This document shows, piece after piece, positions 34,456 through 42,427 of a stretch of 64,000 nucleotides of DNA. The notes under the pieces were generated by a model. The model worked only from the letters and a program-made list of their open reading frames with translations, did not search any database and had not been told where the DNA came from. Source of the stretch: JBAZWV01 sp964393325 (lineage in GTDB: Bacteria; Patescibacteriota; Patescibacteriia; 2-12-FULL-60-25); contig CAYMTE010000005.1 of the NCBI GenBank assembly GCA_964393325.1, positions 10,938-74,937 of the forward strand, read 5' to 3'. Each line of letters starts with the position of its first letter. Position 1 is the stretch's first letter. A program made the translations under genes and the position numbers.

Positions 34456-36264
34456 TTATGCAGACCAGTCTTCGATCACGGATCCTTTGGCGTATTCCGT
34501 GGCGCGATTCTCAAAGAAGTTTGTGTGTTCTTTTGCATTGACCATGACATCCAGCCAGCCGAGGGGGTTTGAGACGTTATAGATCGCATCGAGGCCGAGA
34601 TCGTTCAGACGGCGATCGGCGATGTAGCGAATGTATTGTTTGACCTGTTCCGCCTTGAGACCGGGCACATCGCCCATGGCGAAGCACGTGTCGATGAACG
34701 CATCCTCGAGATTCACCATGTCGCGACAGGCGCTATACAGCGTCTCTTGGAGATCCGTGGTCCAGATGTGTTTGTTCTCGCTGACGAGGTCGCGGAAAAG
34801 CTGACAGACACCTTTGGAGTGCAGGGTTTCATCGCGGATGCTCCAGGTAACGATCTGGCCGACGCCTTTCAGCTTGCCGAGGCGTGGAAAGTTCATGAGA
34901 ATGGCAAACGACGAGAAGAGGCTGACGCCTTCCATAAACCCACCGAACACAGCGAGGTTCACGGCAAGATCTTCGACAGAGCGCACGTCAAACGACTGGA
35001 TATAGTCGTATTTTTTGCGCATGGATTCGAACTCGAGGAATGCCGAGTACTCTTTTTCCGGCAATCCGAGTGAATCATTCAGATACGAATATGCCCACAC
35101 ATGAATGCCCTCCATCGCGGCGAATGACGAGAGCATCATCTTGATTTCCGGTTTTGGAAACGTCGGAATCAATCGGCTGTTGTAGTTGTTATTAACCTCG
35201 ATGTCGCCTTGGGTGAAAAAGCGAAGGATGTTGATGACGAGGTTGATCTCCCCTTGTGTGAGATTATTTTTGTAATCCACGATGTCGCTCTCCATGGGCA
35301 CCTCGGTCGGCATCCAGTGCGCCTGGTTCTGCTTCATGAAGTGGTCGAAGTATTGCGGATACTCAAACGGCTTGTAGAATTTTCGCGGCGTGAGAATCGG
35401 GCTCGCGCCAAGGAGCGGGCTGCGATGCTCGACGGGCGCGACATCGTTCTGTGTTTCCGTTTCATGCTCTTCGATCGGCGGAAGATCTGGTTCGGTGTCC
35501 GGAAATTTTGTTCCCAGCCAGCGGAAGATGTAGTCAACGACGGATTTTGCAACGCGGATGTTTGGGTTTTGGGTGAACCCGGATGGCTCAAAGCGAACAT
35601 GTGAAAATTTTGCGACGAGCGTTTTGAGCGGAACGCCATATTGCAATCCGATCGACACGGATGTTGCGAGCGCATCGAGCAATCCCGCGAGCGTGCTCCC
35701 CTCTTTGCTCATTGAGACGAAGATTTCTCCGGGTTTTCCATCCTCGTACAGACCAACGGTAACGTAGCCGGTGTGTGATCCGATCTCGAACTTATGCGTG
35801 ATCGATTGGCGTTCATCCGGAAGTCTGCGGCGTCGCGCGACAAGCGCGCGCGTTGTTGGTTTTGCGGTCGGGAGCTGTTGTAGCTGGAGTGACGGGGCAT
35901 TTTTCGCCTGCACGTCGTTTGTCAGATAGCTCTTTGCAACGTCGAGAAGATCTCCATCGATAAGAGACGCGCCAACGAGTTCTTTAATGTCTTGCGTTTC
36001 CGGAATCGTGTGGCCGTTAAACGCTTGCGTGAGGCGATGGATCGTATCCTGAACGACACCCTGGATGCGTGCGTGTTCTCGTTCAGCGTTCATCCCGGTC
36101 GCCTCGAATGCTTGGCGAACAGATCGCTCTAAAACCGCTGCATCGAAATCCTCAATCCGCCCGTCGCTGCGGCGGATTGTTTTTACAGACGTGACATACG
36201 ACCAGACAGTGTCTGCGGCGTTTTTTGTCTGCGATGACGAACGTAAATCAGCCGACGTATTCAT
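34456..36264 (-). CDS. nrdB: Ribonucleotide reductase R2 fused to ATP-cone and NrdJ-type tail
   Basis: 602 residues in three parts. (1) An ATP-cone, about 25-120 (VKTIRRSDGRIEDFDAAVLE). (2) A module of ~100 residues (about 155-255) that matches the C-terminal region of B12-dependent class II NrdJ: RRLPDERQSITHKFEIGSH, GYVTVGLYEDGKPGEIFVSM, KEGSTLAGLLDALAT, FSHVRFEPSGFTQNP. (3) An R2 ferritin-like domain (about 305-600) with metal and radical residues E..H...Y in AMEGIHVWAY, a Glu in GFMEGVSLF and RDETLHSKG. It houses the diiron-tyrosyl cofactor for nrdA. The start at 36264 (MNTSADLRSS) is preferred; the ATG at 36336 sits inside a leader hairpin. Confidence 0.9.
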   Translation of the reverse strand: MNTSADLRSSSQTKNAADTVWSYVTSVKTIRRSDGRIEDFDAAVLERSVRQAFEATGMNAEREHARIQGVVQDTIHRLTQAFNGHTIPETQDIKELVGASLIDGDLLDVAKSYLTNDVQAKNAPSLQLQQLPTAKPTTRALVARRRRLPDERQSITHKFEIGSHTGYVTVGLYEDGKPGEIFVSMSKEGSTLAGLLDALATSVSIGLQYGVPLKTLVAKFSHVRFEPSGFTQNPNIRVAKSVVDYIFRWLGTKFPDTEPDLPPIEEHETETQNDVAPVEHRSPLLGASPILTPRKFYKPFEYPQYFDHFMKQNQAHWMPTEVPMESDIVDYKNNLTQGEINLVINILRFFTQGDIEVNNNYNSRLIPTFPKPEIKMMLSSFAAMEGIHVWAYSYLNDSLGLPEKEYSAFLEFESMRKKYDYIQSFDVRSVEDLAVNLAVFGGFMEGVSLFSSFAILMNFPRLGKLKGVGQIVTWSIRDETLHSKGVCQLFRDLVSENKHIWTTDLQETLYSACRDMVNLEDAFIDTCFAMGDVPGLKAEQVKQYIRYIADRRLNDLGLDAIYNVSNPLGWLDVMVNAKEHTNFFENRATEYAKGSVIEDWSA

Positions 36265-36317
36265 ACAGCGGAAAACAAAATAAGAAAGGGTAGATTTGAC
36301 TGCGAAAGCGCATCTTT

Positions 36318-36339
36318 CCGATGAATCTGCATTCATCGG
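36318..36339 (-). promoter_or_regulatory. Hairpin in the nrdB leader
   Basis: CCGATGAAT / ATTCATCGG (9 bp, perfect) around a 4-nt loop. It contains an in-frame ATG (36336) that would be masked in the RNA. Confidence 0.55.
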
Positions 36340-36375
36340 AGCGCGTGTGATGCATTATTTCGCAGTTTCGCGCGA

Positions 36376-36391
36376 TCACTAGATATTGTGG
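36376..36391 (-). promoter_or_regulatory. NrdR box (promoter-distal to the R2 gene: downstream copy)
   Basis: TCACTAGATATTGTGG closely matches the NrdR consensus ACACTATATATTGTGT. Its centre is 32 bp, about three helical turns, from the second box at 36408, the usual spacing for paired NrdR sites. Confidence 0.8.
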
Positions 36392-36401
36392 TCGCTGGAG
36401 A

Positions 36402-36407
36402 ATTATA
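36402..36407 (-). promoter_or_regulatory. Consensus extended -10 of the nrdBA operon
   Basis: Minus strand TG-G-TATAAT, a perfect -10 lying between the two NrdR boxes, so NrdR binding would block RNA polymerase. Transcription would start near 36395, giving a leader of about 130 nt to the ATG at 36264. Confidence 0.75.
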
Positions 36408-36423
36408 CCACAACATCTAGTGG
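36408..36423 (-). promoter_or_regulatory. NrdR box (upstream copy)
   Basis: CCACAACATCTAGTGG, an inverted copy of the box at 36376 with one mismatch in 15. NrdR is the ATP/dATP-sensing repressor of ribonucleotide reductase genes; its gene is not in this window. Confidence 0.8.
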
Positions 36424-36473
36424 TATTCTGGCGGGAAAATGTTGGGTTTTTTGAGGGTGTGGATAGTTTTTTC

Positions 36474-37058
36474 CTACAGTCCAAGTGTGAGATTGATTTT
36501 TGGTTTATTTTCCGGTTCCGGTGGAACGATCGGCATAGGAACGGTCTGTTTTTGTCCCATGCGATCAAAAAAGTTCACGTTTTGATTCGCGAGCGCGTAC
36601 TCATACACGTCTCGCGTTACGCGCACGTCTTGCAAGCAGTAGTCTTTCAATTTTTGGATCTCCCCTTTTCGCCAGAATTCCACAGCCTGAAGACCGTGGC
36701 CACTTTTTCCGGTTCCGAGTGTCGCATGAGCGACGTCATCGAGTTTGACGCGAAACCCGATGCGCTTTTCGATTTCAACGAGAAGGTCGACCGTTGGAAG
36801 CTTCATGAGATTCCCGGCGTAATATTCCTGCATGCAGGGATAGTCGAACCCGAACAAGTTGTATCCGATGATGCGATCCGAGCGCTCGAGTCGCGGCCAG
36901 AGTTTTGGGAGATCTTCCTCGAGAAACGTTTCAAAGGTGTCTGTTTCGTAAAAGTAACAACCGATGAGAGAGATATCGAGCAGCGCGGGGTTGTACGCGC
37001 CAACGTCCTGAAACGTGTTTTGCGTCTCAATGTCGAGAACGATTTCTTGACGAGGCAT
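36474..37058 (-). CDS. Ribonuclease H-like 3'-5' exonuclease (DEDD family)
   Basis: 194 residues. The three exonuclease motifs are in order: IVLDIET (Exo I, Asp and Glu), IIGYNLFGFDYP (Exo II, Asp) and YCLQDVRVTRDVYEYA (Exo III, YxxxD). This resembles the YprB-type RNase_H_2 domain. Substrate unknown; possible roles are RNA trimming or repair. The tail is proline-rich (VPMPIVPPEPENKPK). The ATG at 37058 is chosen because it opens the domain; an upstream ATG (37094) precedes it in frame, with an extended -10 TACATT between them. Confidence 0.8.
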   Translation of the reverse strand: MPRQEIVLDIETQNTFQDVGAYNPALLDISLIGCYFYETDTFETFLEEDLPKLWPRLERSDRIIGYNLFGFDYPCMQEYYAGNLMKLPTVDLLVEIEKRIGFRVKLDDVAHATLGTGKSGHGLQAVEFWRKGEIQKLKDYCLQDVRVTRDVYEYALANQNVNFFDRMGQKQTVPMPIVPPEPENKPKINLTLGL

Positions 37059-37172
37059 ACAGAAAAATGTCGGTCGAATGTAACATGCATGCATAAAAGA
37101 TGCGAGACGTCCCCGTTGTCAGATTGCGGAGGGCATGATATTTCTAGGCTGCTCTTTACACTGGGAGGACGA

Positions 37173-37826
37173 ATGAGCGGCCAACGGAGGCATGCTGTGC
37201 TACCGCTCGGCCGATCGTGGCCGGAGGCGGATGAAGAGATTCTCCTGTCCATCGAGGACATCCTTGAGAGCTGCGACGCGAATACGAATTTCATCATCGA
37301 ACCGCTTCAGGGTGATCGCATTGAGGCGTTTTCGGAGGAATACGCCGACGTGCTTCGCCAGCGGCAAGATGATGAGTATGTCGTCGGTCTATGCGGCGTT
37401 CAGTCGCTCGGCACGCTTCTCGGTGCCTGGGGACGCCTCGTGGGAGATTTCCCCTTTTTCGTCCGTGCGCTATGGGTTGTCTTCGTGCGCGACGATCAAC
37501 CACGCGGTGACGCATTCTGTCGGAAGCTCCGATCGCTCGGGGAGTTTGACGGACTGCTCTCGGAACGAGAAGACCTCCTCGTCTGGAGGCCGAGTGTGTT
37601 GAGGAACGCCTCGTTCCTTCTTGTCCGAACGCGGGTGTGGGATCTGGACGCCGTGCAACTCTACAGTCGAAAGCACTTCTCGACCGTTGAACGAAATACG
37701 ATCCCGGCTCCACCGAGCCTCTCCCCTTCTCCGCGTCCGCCGGCCAGCAGTTCGTTGTCCGGAGCGTCGTCGTCGGGTCTTCGGTTGCGAATTCCGCACA
37801 CGAAGAAGAGCGGAGACGGCCAATAA
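37173..37826 (+). CDS. ORFan protein, 217 aa, Shine-Dalgarno class
   Basis: Not recognised. A soluble domain spans ~1-165 with aromatic/hydrophobic patches (GDFPFFVRALWVVFVRDD). A Pro/Ser-rich tail follows (PAPPSLSPSPRPPASSSLSG) and a basic end (LRLRIPHTKKSGDGQ). GGGAGG (about 37163-37168) precedes the ATG at 37173, and TTGTCA lies further upstream near 37118 with a weak -10. A strong terminator follows the stop. The long in-frame extension upstream, through the antisense of the exonuclease gene, is not coding. Confidence 0.7.
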   Translation: MSGQRRHAVLPLGRSWPEADEEILLSIEDILESCDANTNFIIEPLQGDRIEAFSEEYADVLRQRQDDEYVVGLCGVQSLGTLLGAWGRLVGDFPFFVRALWVVFVRDDQPRGDAFCRKLRSLGEFDGLLSEREDLLVWRPSVLRNASFLLVRTRVWDLDAVQLYSRKHFSTVERNTIPAPPSLSPSPRPPASSSLSGASSSGLRLRIPHTKKSGDGQ

Positions 37827-37831
37827 TCCTG

Positions 37832-37860
37832 CCGCTTGGTTCTTCCCAAGCGGATTTTTT
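37832..37860 (+). terminator. Terminator of gene 37173-37826
   Basis: CCGCTTGG / CCAAGCGG around TTCTTC, then ATTTTTTT. Confidence 0.85.
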
Positions 37861-37862
37861 TA

Positions 37863-37887
37863 TAAAAAACTCGCACGTCAGTGCGAG
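37863..37887 (-). terminator. Terminator of gene pair 38521-37878
   Basis: Minus strand CTCGCAC / GTGCGAG around a 4-nt loop, then TTTTTT. It abuts the plus-strand terminator, so two transcripts end back to back. The hairpin overlaps the last codons of the 162-residue protein. Confidence 0.8.
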
Positions 37888-38366
37888 GAGAAACATGCCG
37901 ATGGAACGGCATCGAGAAACAGAAGGTTCTGGCCACTCCGCTTCTCTTCGCCCGTATATTTCCAATAGAAGGTTGGTTCGGGCGGGAGCGCGATGGGAAC
38001 GTTGACGGTTTGAGGGCAGGAGTTCGTTCTCCGCGGAGGCTCTGCGCGGATGCTGTATGCGCCTCCGTTGCCCTGTCGCGTTGACGTGTCGTTGTCGCTC
38101 TCAAGGGAAGACATGTACGCGACGAACCCGACCGTGCTGGTAGCGAACAGGAAGAAGGTTCCTGCGGCGCACTTGATCCCTGAGAGAAGATTTTCTGCGC
38201 GTGTGAGCCGTCTCTGCAGACGGCTCGATTCGTCTACCTCCGCAGAATGTGCGTCCTGCCACTTTTTGATTTCCGAGTCTTTTCGAGCAAGCTCCATGTT
38301 TGCTTCGTAGAGCTGTCGCTCGAGGTCTCGTCGTTTTGGAGATCTGAAACGGTACGGATTGTTCAT
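37878..38366 (-). CDS. Single-pass membrane protein with coiled coil, 162 aa
   Basis: Not recognised. The N-terminal cytoplasmic part (residues ~1-62) is a charged coiled coil (RRDLERQLYEANMELARKDS... RLQRRLTRAENLL). One membrane segment follows (about 66-84, AAGTFFLFATSTVGFVAYM), then an external Pro-rich tail with Cys residues (NSCPQTVNVPIALPPEP). The ATG at 38366 is supported by AAGGAG upstream and overlaps the preceding stop by 4 nt. Confidence 0.65.
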   Translation of the reverse strand: MNNPYRFRSPKRRDLERQLYEANMELARKDSEIKKWQDAHSAEVDESSRLQRRLTRAENLLSGIKCAAGTFFLFATSTVGFVAYMSSLESDNDTSTRQGNGGAYSIRAEPPRRTNSCPQTVNVPIALPPEPTFYWKYTGEEKRSGQNLLFLDAVPSACFSSH

Positions 38367-38521
38367 TCCTCGTCTCCTTCCAGTATCGTTCTCAAGGGTC
38401 CGCAGGCATGAAGAAGCATGTGGCATATACGTTCCCGCTCTTGGCTGACGATGAAACGCCCCAGATAATACAATGCGAGCGTGAGTTCACGAGCTGAACG
38501 AACGGCTTGGTATTCCAACAT
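38363..38521 (-). CDS. Small protein, 52 aa, first gene of pair
   Basis: MLEYQAVRSARELTLALYYL is followed by GRFIVSQERERICHMLLHAC and a short acidic end; helical and soluble or peripheral. Unrecognised. The start is set by AGAGGGGG before the ATG and a TTGACG / N17 / TACCGT promoter. It is coupled to the membrane coiled-coil protein by an ATGA overlap, so the two probably act together. Confidence 0.6.
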   Translation of the reverse strand: MLEYQAVRSARELTLALYYLGRFIVSQERERICHMLLHACGPLRTILEGDEE

Positions 38522-38551
38522 GAATCCCCCTCTTTTTACAGTGCTGGACAC

Positions 38552-38580
38552 ACGGTAGGCGAACGCGCGAAAATCGTCAA
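38552..38580 (-). promoter_or_regulatory. Promoter of gene pair 38521-37878
   Basis: Minus strand TTGACG (38580-38575), a 17-nt spacer, TACCGT (38557-38552). Confidence 0.7.
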
Positions 38581-38591
38581 GAATGCATACA

Positions 38592-38622
38592 CGAAAAAAC
38601 GGACAATATGTCCGTTTTTTTG
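38592..38622 (-). terminator. Terminator of typA (symmetrical)
   Basis: ACGGACA / TGTCCGT around a 3-nt loop with A-run and T-run on the two sides. It serves typA on the minus strand and could work in both directions. Confidence 0.85.
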
Positions 38623-38635
38623 CATCATTCGTGGA

Positions 38636-40429
38636 TTATGCCGCGCGCTTTCGTTCAAATTCCTTCAGGAACACCTTCCGGAGGCGAATGTTTTTTGGCG
38701 TGACCTCAACGAGTTCGTCGTCGCCAATAAATTCGAGCGCTTCTTCGAGTGTCATGGTGCGCGGCGTATCAAGACCAGCGGCAACGCCGTCACCCTTGGA
38801 ACGCATGTTTGAAAGCTTTTTCTCTTTGCAGACGTTGACCATGAGGTCTTCTGGCTTGGCATTTTGTCCGATCACCATTCCCTCATACACTGGAACGCCG
38901 GGGCCGATAAACAGCTGTCCGCGCTCTTGCGCCGCTTGGAGACCATACGTATTCGATTCTCCCGTTTCAAAGGAGATGAGCGAGCCGTGCGCGATAGATC
39001 CGAGTTCACCGACGTATTCGCGATATCCGAGGAAGAGGCTGTTCATGATCCCCTGTCCGCGCGTATCCATCATGAATTCGTTGCGGTACCCGATAAGCCC
39101 GCGCGTTGGGATGACGAACTCGAGATAGGCAACGCCGTTTTCCGTGCGCATGTCCTTGAGTTCACCCTTGCGCTTGGAGAGTTTTTCGATGACGGATCCA
39201 GACATCGCTTCCGGAACTTCGAGCGATACTTCCTCGAACGGCTCCATTTTCTTGCCCGCTTCTTCCTTAAAGATGACTTGCGGTCGCGAGACTTGAAGCT
39301 CAAATCCTTCGCGGCGCATCTTTTCGATCAAAATCGCAAGGTGGAGCTCACCGCGTCCAGACACGATGAAGCTTTCCGCGGACAGCCCGGGTTCAACGCG
39401 AAGCGCAACGTCATTTTGCAATTCGCGATCCAATCGTTCCTTGATATTACGAGACGTGGTGTATTGGCCTTCTTTGCCGTTAAACGGTGATGTGTTCACG
39501 CCAAAGGTCATCTTCACCGTCGGCTCTTCGATCTTCATGACGGGGAGCGCTTCCGGGCTCACGGTATCTGCGACGGTTTCTCCGATGTTGATACCTTCGA
39601 TACCCGAGAATGCGACAATTTCACCTGCCGGTGCTTCTTGAACTTCGCGCTTTCCCATTCCTTCAAAAACCATCACTGAGGTGATCTTTGCCGGAGCTGA
39701 CTTTCCATCACGGTTGATCCACGTGACGGCGCCCGGCTTGAGCGTTCCGCGAACGACGCGGCCGACGCCGGTCTTTCCCTTATAGTTGTCGTAGCTCACG
39801 TTCGCGACAGAAACTTGAAGCGGCGCAGCGGTATCCACGACCGGCGCCGGAACTTCCTTGATGATTTCCTCGAAGAGCGGGCGGATGTCTGTCATCGTGG
39901 CGAGATTTGCTTCTCGTCCGGCTTTCCCCTGTTTCGCGGATGCGTAAATGACCGGGAAATCCGTTTGACGATCTGAAGCGCCGAGCGTCACGAACAGATC
40001 GAACGTCTGATCAAGCACCCATTCCGGACGAGCATCTGGTTTATCGATCTTGTTAATGACGACGATGATGCGGTGACCGGCGGCGATCGCCTTTTTGAGA
40101 ACGAATCGCGTTTGCGGCATCGGACCTTCTTTTGCGTCAACAAGAAGGAGCGCGCCATCAACGAGGTTCATGATACGCTCAACTTCTCCACCGAAGTCCG
40201 CGTGTCCTGGCGTGTCAACGATGTTGATCTTCACGTTTCCGTACGTCACGGCGGCGTTCTTTGCGAGAATCGTGATTCCGCGTTCGCGTTCAAGCTCGTT
40301 TGAATCCATGATCGTTTCACCTTCAAGTCCTTTTTCTTTGAAGGTTTCCGATTGTTTCAACAACGAGTCAACCAAGGTGGTTTTTCCATGGTCGACGTGG
40401 GCGATGATCGCGATATTGCGGAGCTCCAT
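38636..40429 (-). CDS. typA: Ribosome-associated GTPase TypA/BipA
   Basis: 597 residues. GTPase motifs: G1 AHVDHGKTTL, G3 DTPGHADFGGE, G4 NKIDKPDA and G5 YASAKQG. The EF-G-like domains II, III and V follow, and the BipA-specific C-terminal region ends LEFIGDDELVEVTPKNIRLRK. It binds the ribosome and assists 50S assembly and stress responses. It has a TTGACC / N17 / TATACT promoter and a strong terminator; monocistronic. Confidence 0.97.
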   Translation of the reverse strand: MELRNIAIIAHVDHGKTTLVDSLLKQSETFKEKGLEGETIMDSNELERERGITILAKNAAVTYGNVKINIVDTPGHADFGGEVERIMNLVDGALLLVDAKEGPMPQTRFVLKKAIAAGHRIIVVINKIDKPDARPEWVLDQTFDLFVTLGASDRQTDFPVIYASAKQGKAGREANLATMTDIRPLFEEIIKEVPAPVVDTAAPLQVSVANVSYDNYKGKTGVGRVVRGTLKPGAVTWINRDGKSAPAKITSVMVFEGMGKREVQEAPAGEIVAFSGIEGINIGETVADTVSPEALPVMKIEEPTVKMTFGVNTSPFNGKEGQYTTSRNIKERLDRELQNDVALRVEPGLSAESFIVSGRGELHLAILIEKMRREGFELQVSRPQVIFKEEAGKKMEPFEEVSLEVPEAMSGSVIEKLSKRKGELKDMRTENGVAYLEFVIPTRGLIGYRNEFMMDTRGQGIMNSLFLGYREYVGELGSIAHGSLISFETGESNTYGLQAAQERGQLFIGPGVPVYEGMVIGQNAKPEDLMVNVCKEKKLSNMRSKGDGVAAGLDTPRTMTLEEALEFIGDDELVEVTPKNIRLRKVFLKEFERKRAA

Positions 40430-40440
40430 ATAGTGCGCGG

Positions 40441-40469
40441 AGTATAGCGAAAATTGAGGCTTTGGTCAA
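40441..40469 (-). promoter_or_regulatory. typA promoter
   Basis: Minus strand TTGACC (40469-40464), a 17-nt spacer, TATACT (40446-40441), 11 nt before the ATG. Confidence 0.75.
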
Positions 40470-40503
40470 GCTTTACGGGAGTTCTTCGCGGGGAGGTTCA
40501 ACG

Positions 40504-41514
40504 TTACGGGCGATAGACGCGCTTCGCTTCGTTCCAGAATTCCGGCCGATCGTGTTTTTCTTTCATCCAATACCACCATTCAATCCCCCACAGATCGATG
40601 GGAGAAATACCCATGTTTTTGGCAAAATCGATGTTTTGCCGCATCTGTTTGAGGTCGAAGGTTTTTAGCTGATCGTCGATCGGGGTCGAGGGGAGCGGCT
40701 GGTTGCTCCACGGCTCCATTTGAAATTCACTTACGTAAATCGACGAGGCACCAAAAGGCTTTAAGAATTCTGCTTTGCGTCGATAAAAACTAGGCGGCAC
40801 AAACCAATAGCGCCAGGTCCCAATGAGTGGATTGCGTACGACACGGTAGACGCTGATGCCGAGTTGATCGATGCTATCGCCAAAGGTTGTCCACGTTGAG
40901 AGCTCTCCCGAATCCGTGGTGACAACGCGTCGGGATGGATCGAGTCGTCGAACGAGAGCTGTTTCTTCGCGCAAAAACGTCATGTCGCTCTTTGGGCAAT
41001 CGCCGTAGGCAAAATGTGGTTCGTTTTCGATCTGCCACGCCACAACCGCGGGTGTGTTGCGATAGCGCTCGACGACCGTTTGGATATATGCGAGCGTTTC
41101 TGCGCGTTGTTCTTCCTGCGACAGAGTCTTCCACCATGACGGTTGCCAGCACTCTGGCCATCGCGGCAACTTGTTTCCGATCGCGAGGACAATGGTTCCG
41201 TTTCGATCCTGAATCGTTTGGATATCGCGGTCGAGGTCGGTGAAATTCCAATCGCCTCTCCGTGGTTCGATGAATTGCCAATACGCGCCGAGCCGGAATC
41301 GACGAATGCCGAGATCATCCAATGCGGCGGCAAGGACGGTGTCCGCATCAAGACCGAGCTCATCGCGCGCGTACGGACGACTGAATGTTGCTCCGTACTC
41401 AACGTTTCCGATCGGCGTTGGCCCGTTGATGAATAAGATGCCAAGAACGAGCAAGCAGATCCCGCCAAGCGCCGCGACAAGAATGAGGGTCATATGATGG
41501 ACGTGGCGAAGCAT
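40504..41514 (-). CDS. Membrane-anchored glycoside hydrolase-like TIM barrel
   Basis: 336 residues. An N-terminal anchor (LILVAALGGICLLVLGILFI, about 9-28) precedes a clan GH-A-like barrel: FRLGAYWQFIEPRRGDWNF, VVAWQIENEPHF (acid/base Glu after Asn) and SIYVSEFQMEPW (nucleophile Glu). GH5, GH39 or GH42-type relatives are plausible; the substrate is unknown. The barrel faces outside the membrane. It starts 1 nt after the transporter stop, so translation is coupled. Confidence 0.75.
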   Translation of the reverse strand: MLRHVHHMTLILVAALGGICLLVLGILFINGPTPIGNVEYGATFSRPYARDELGLDADTVLAAALDDLGIRRFRLGAYWQFIEPRRGDWNFTDLDRDIQTIQDRNGTIVLAIGNKLPRWPECWQPSWWKTLSQEEQRAETLAYIQTVVERYRNTPAVVAWQIENEPHFAYGDCPKSDMTFLREETALVRRLDPSRRVVTTDSGELSTWTTFGDSIDQLGISVYRVVRNPLIGTWRYWFVPPSFYRRKAEFLKPFGASSIYVSEFQMEPWSNQPLPSTPIDDQLKTFDLKQMRQNIDFAKNMGISPIDLWGIEWWYWMKEKHDRPEFWNEAKRVYRP

Positions 41515-41515
41515 A

Positions 41516-42424
41516 TCAGATGACGAGCGCGAGTCCTGCGGCAGTTAACGCAAGAGCGAAGAGTTTGATTCCCACGACGCGCACCGTTAGCGTCTCGCCG
41601 AGAAGCGTCGGTGCGCGGCGTCGAAGAACGAATGCGGCGAGAACGAGAAGCGCGTACTGCACGGCTTGCAGGGCGTTCACGATTGCGGCACTCCCCTGCG
41701 CGGTCGCGAGTTGGACGAGTAGAAAACCGAGCGCGCCAAGCGATTGCCCAATGAAGGCGAAGAGTCCGGCGGTCGATCGGCGTTTTGACGAACGTTTTAA
41801 CGCGATGATGCCGCGAAGTTCAGTGCCGGCGTTTGGGTCGATGACGGTGACGAGTATCAGGGATGCGACAACGGCGGCGAATCGGCTCGTGAGAAACGGT
41901 GCAAGAAACCCTGCAGCGTCGTATGCGGCTTTTGCCGTGACCGAGGAGATGGCGAATAGCGTGGCAGAGAGAAGCGCAAAACCGATTGCCGCTCGTGGCG
42001 GGCGGGACGCTCCCCCGCTTGATGAGAGAATTGTGGTGGCGACCACAAGCAGTGCAAAACCGATGAGGCGCGAGGCATTGAGGCGCTCATCGAGCGCGAA
42101 GACGGTTCCGATGAGCGTGAGCACGGGAATGAGTGATCCTACGATCGGCACGATGCGACTTGCTTCTGCTCGCGCAAGCGCAGCAAAAAACGACCATAGA
42201 GCTAGTACGAACAACGCGCCAGACACGATGCTTATGGTGAGTATGTTCCCCGTCGGCCAGCGATCTACCCACGGAATAGCCACGACGACAAGCGTCGAAA
42301 GAATGCCGACGAGTCCGGCGTACGTCGCGCTTCGTTTGAATGCGGTTGAGAGCAGTGCTTTATCGATCACGAACGCGACACCGTTCGCTGCATGCCCAAA
42401 GATCGCGAGAAGGAACCAGTTCAT
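41516..42424 (-). CDS. EamA/DMT-family transporter
   Basis: 302 residues with ten hydrophobic segments in two repeats (EamA domains, about 1-138 and 148-300). The conserved ends of helix 4/5 read IVPIVGSLIPVLTLIGTVFALDERL. It probably exports or imports a small metabolite; substrate unknown. It lies 3 nt after the beta-CASP nuclease and immediately before the glycosidase. A 300-codon frame on the opposite strand is a shadow. Confidence 0.85.
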   Translation of the reverse strand: MNWFLLAIFGHAANGVAFVIDKALLSTAFKRSATYAGLVGILSTLVVVAIPWVDRWPTGNILTISIVSGALFVLALWSFFAALARAEASRIVPIVGSLIPVLTLIGTVFALDERLNASRLIGFALLVVATTILSSSGGASRPPRAAIGFALLSATLFAISSVTAKAAYDAAGFLAPFLTSRFAAVVASLILVTVIDPNAGTELRGIIALKRSSKRRSTAGLFAFIGQSLGALGFLLVQLATAQGSAAIVNALQAVQYALLVLAAFVLRRRAPTLLGETLTVRVVGIKLFALALTAAGLALVI

Positions 42425-42427
42425 ATG

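Noticed and set aside
36265..36336. 24-residue N-terminal extension of NrdB
   Set aside because: The upstream ATG lies in a 9-bp hairpin and the extension does not resemble the ATP-cone lead; the start at 36264 is preferred.
36420..37172. Upstream in-frame extension of the 37173 ORFan
   Set aside because: It runs antisense through the exonuclease gene; the Shine-Dalgarno fixes the start at 37173.
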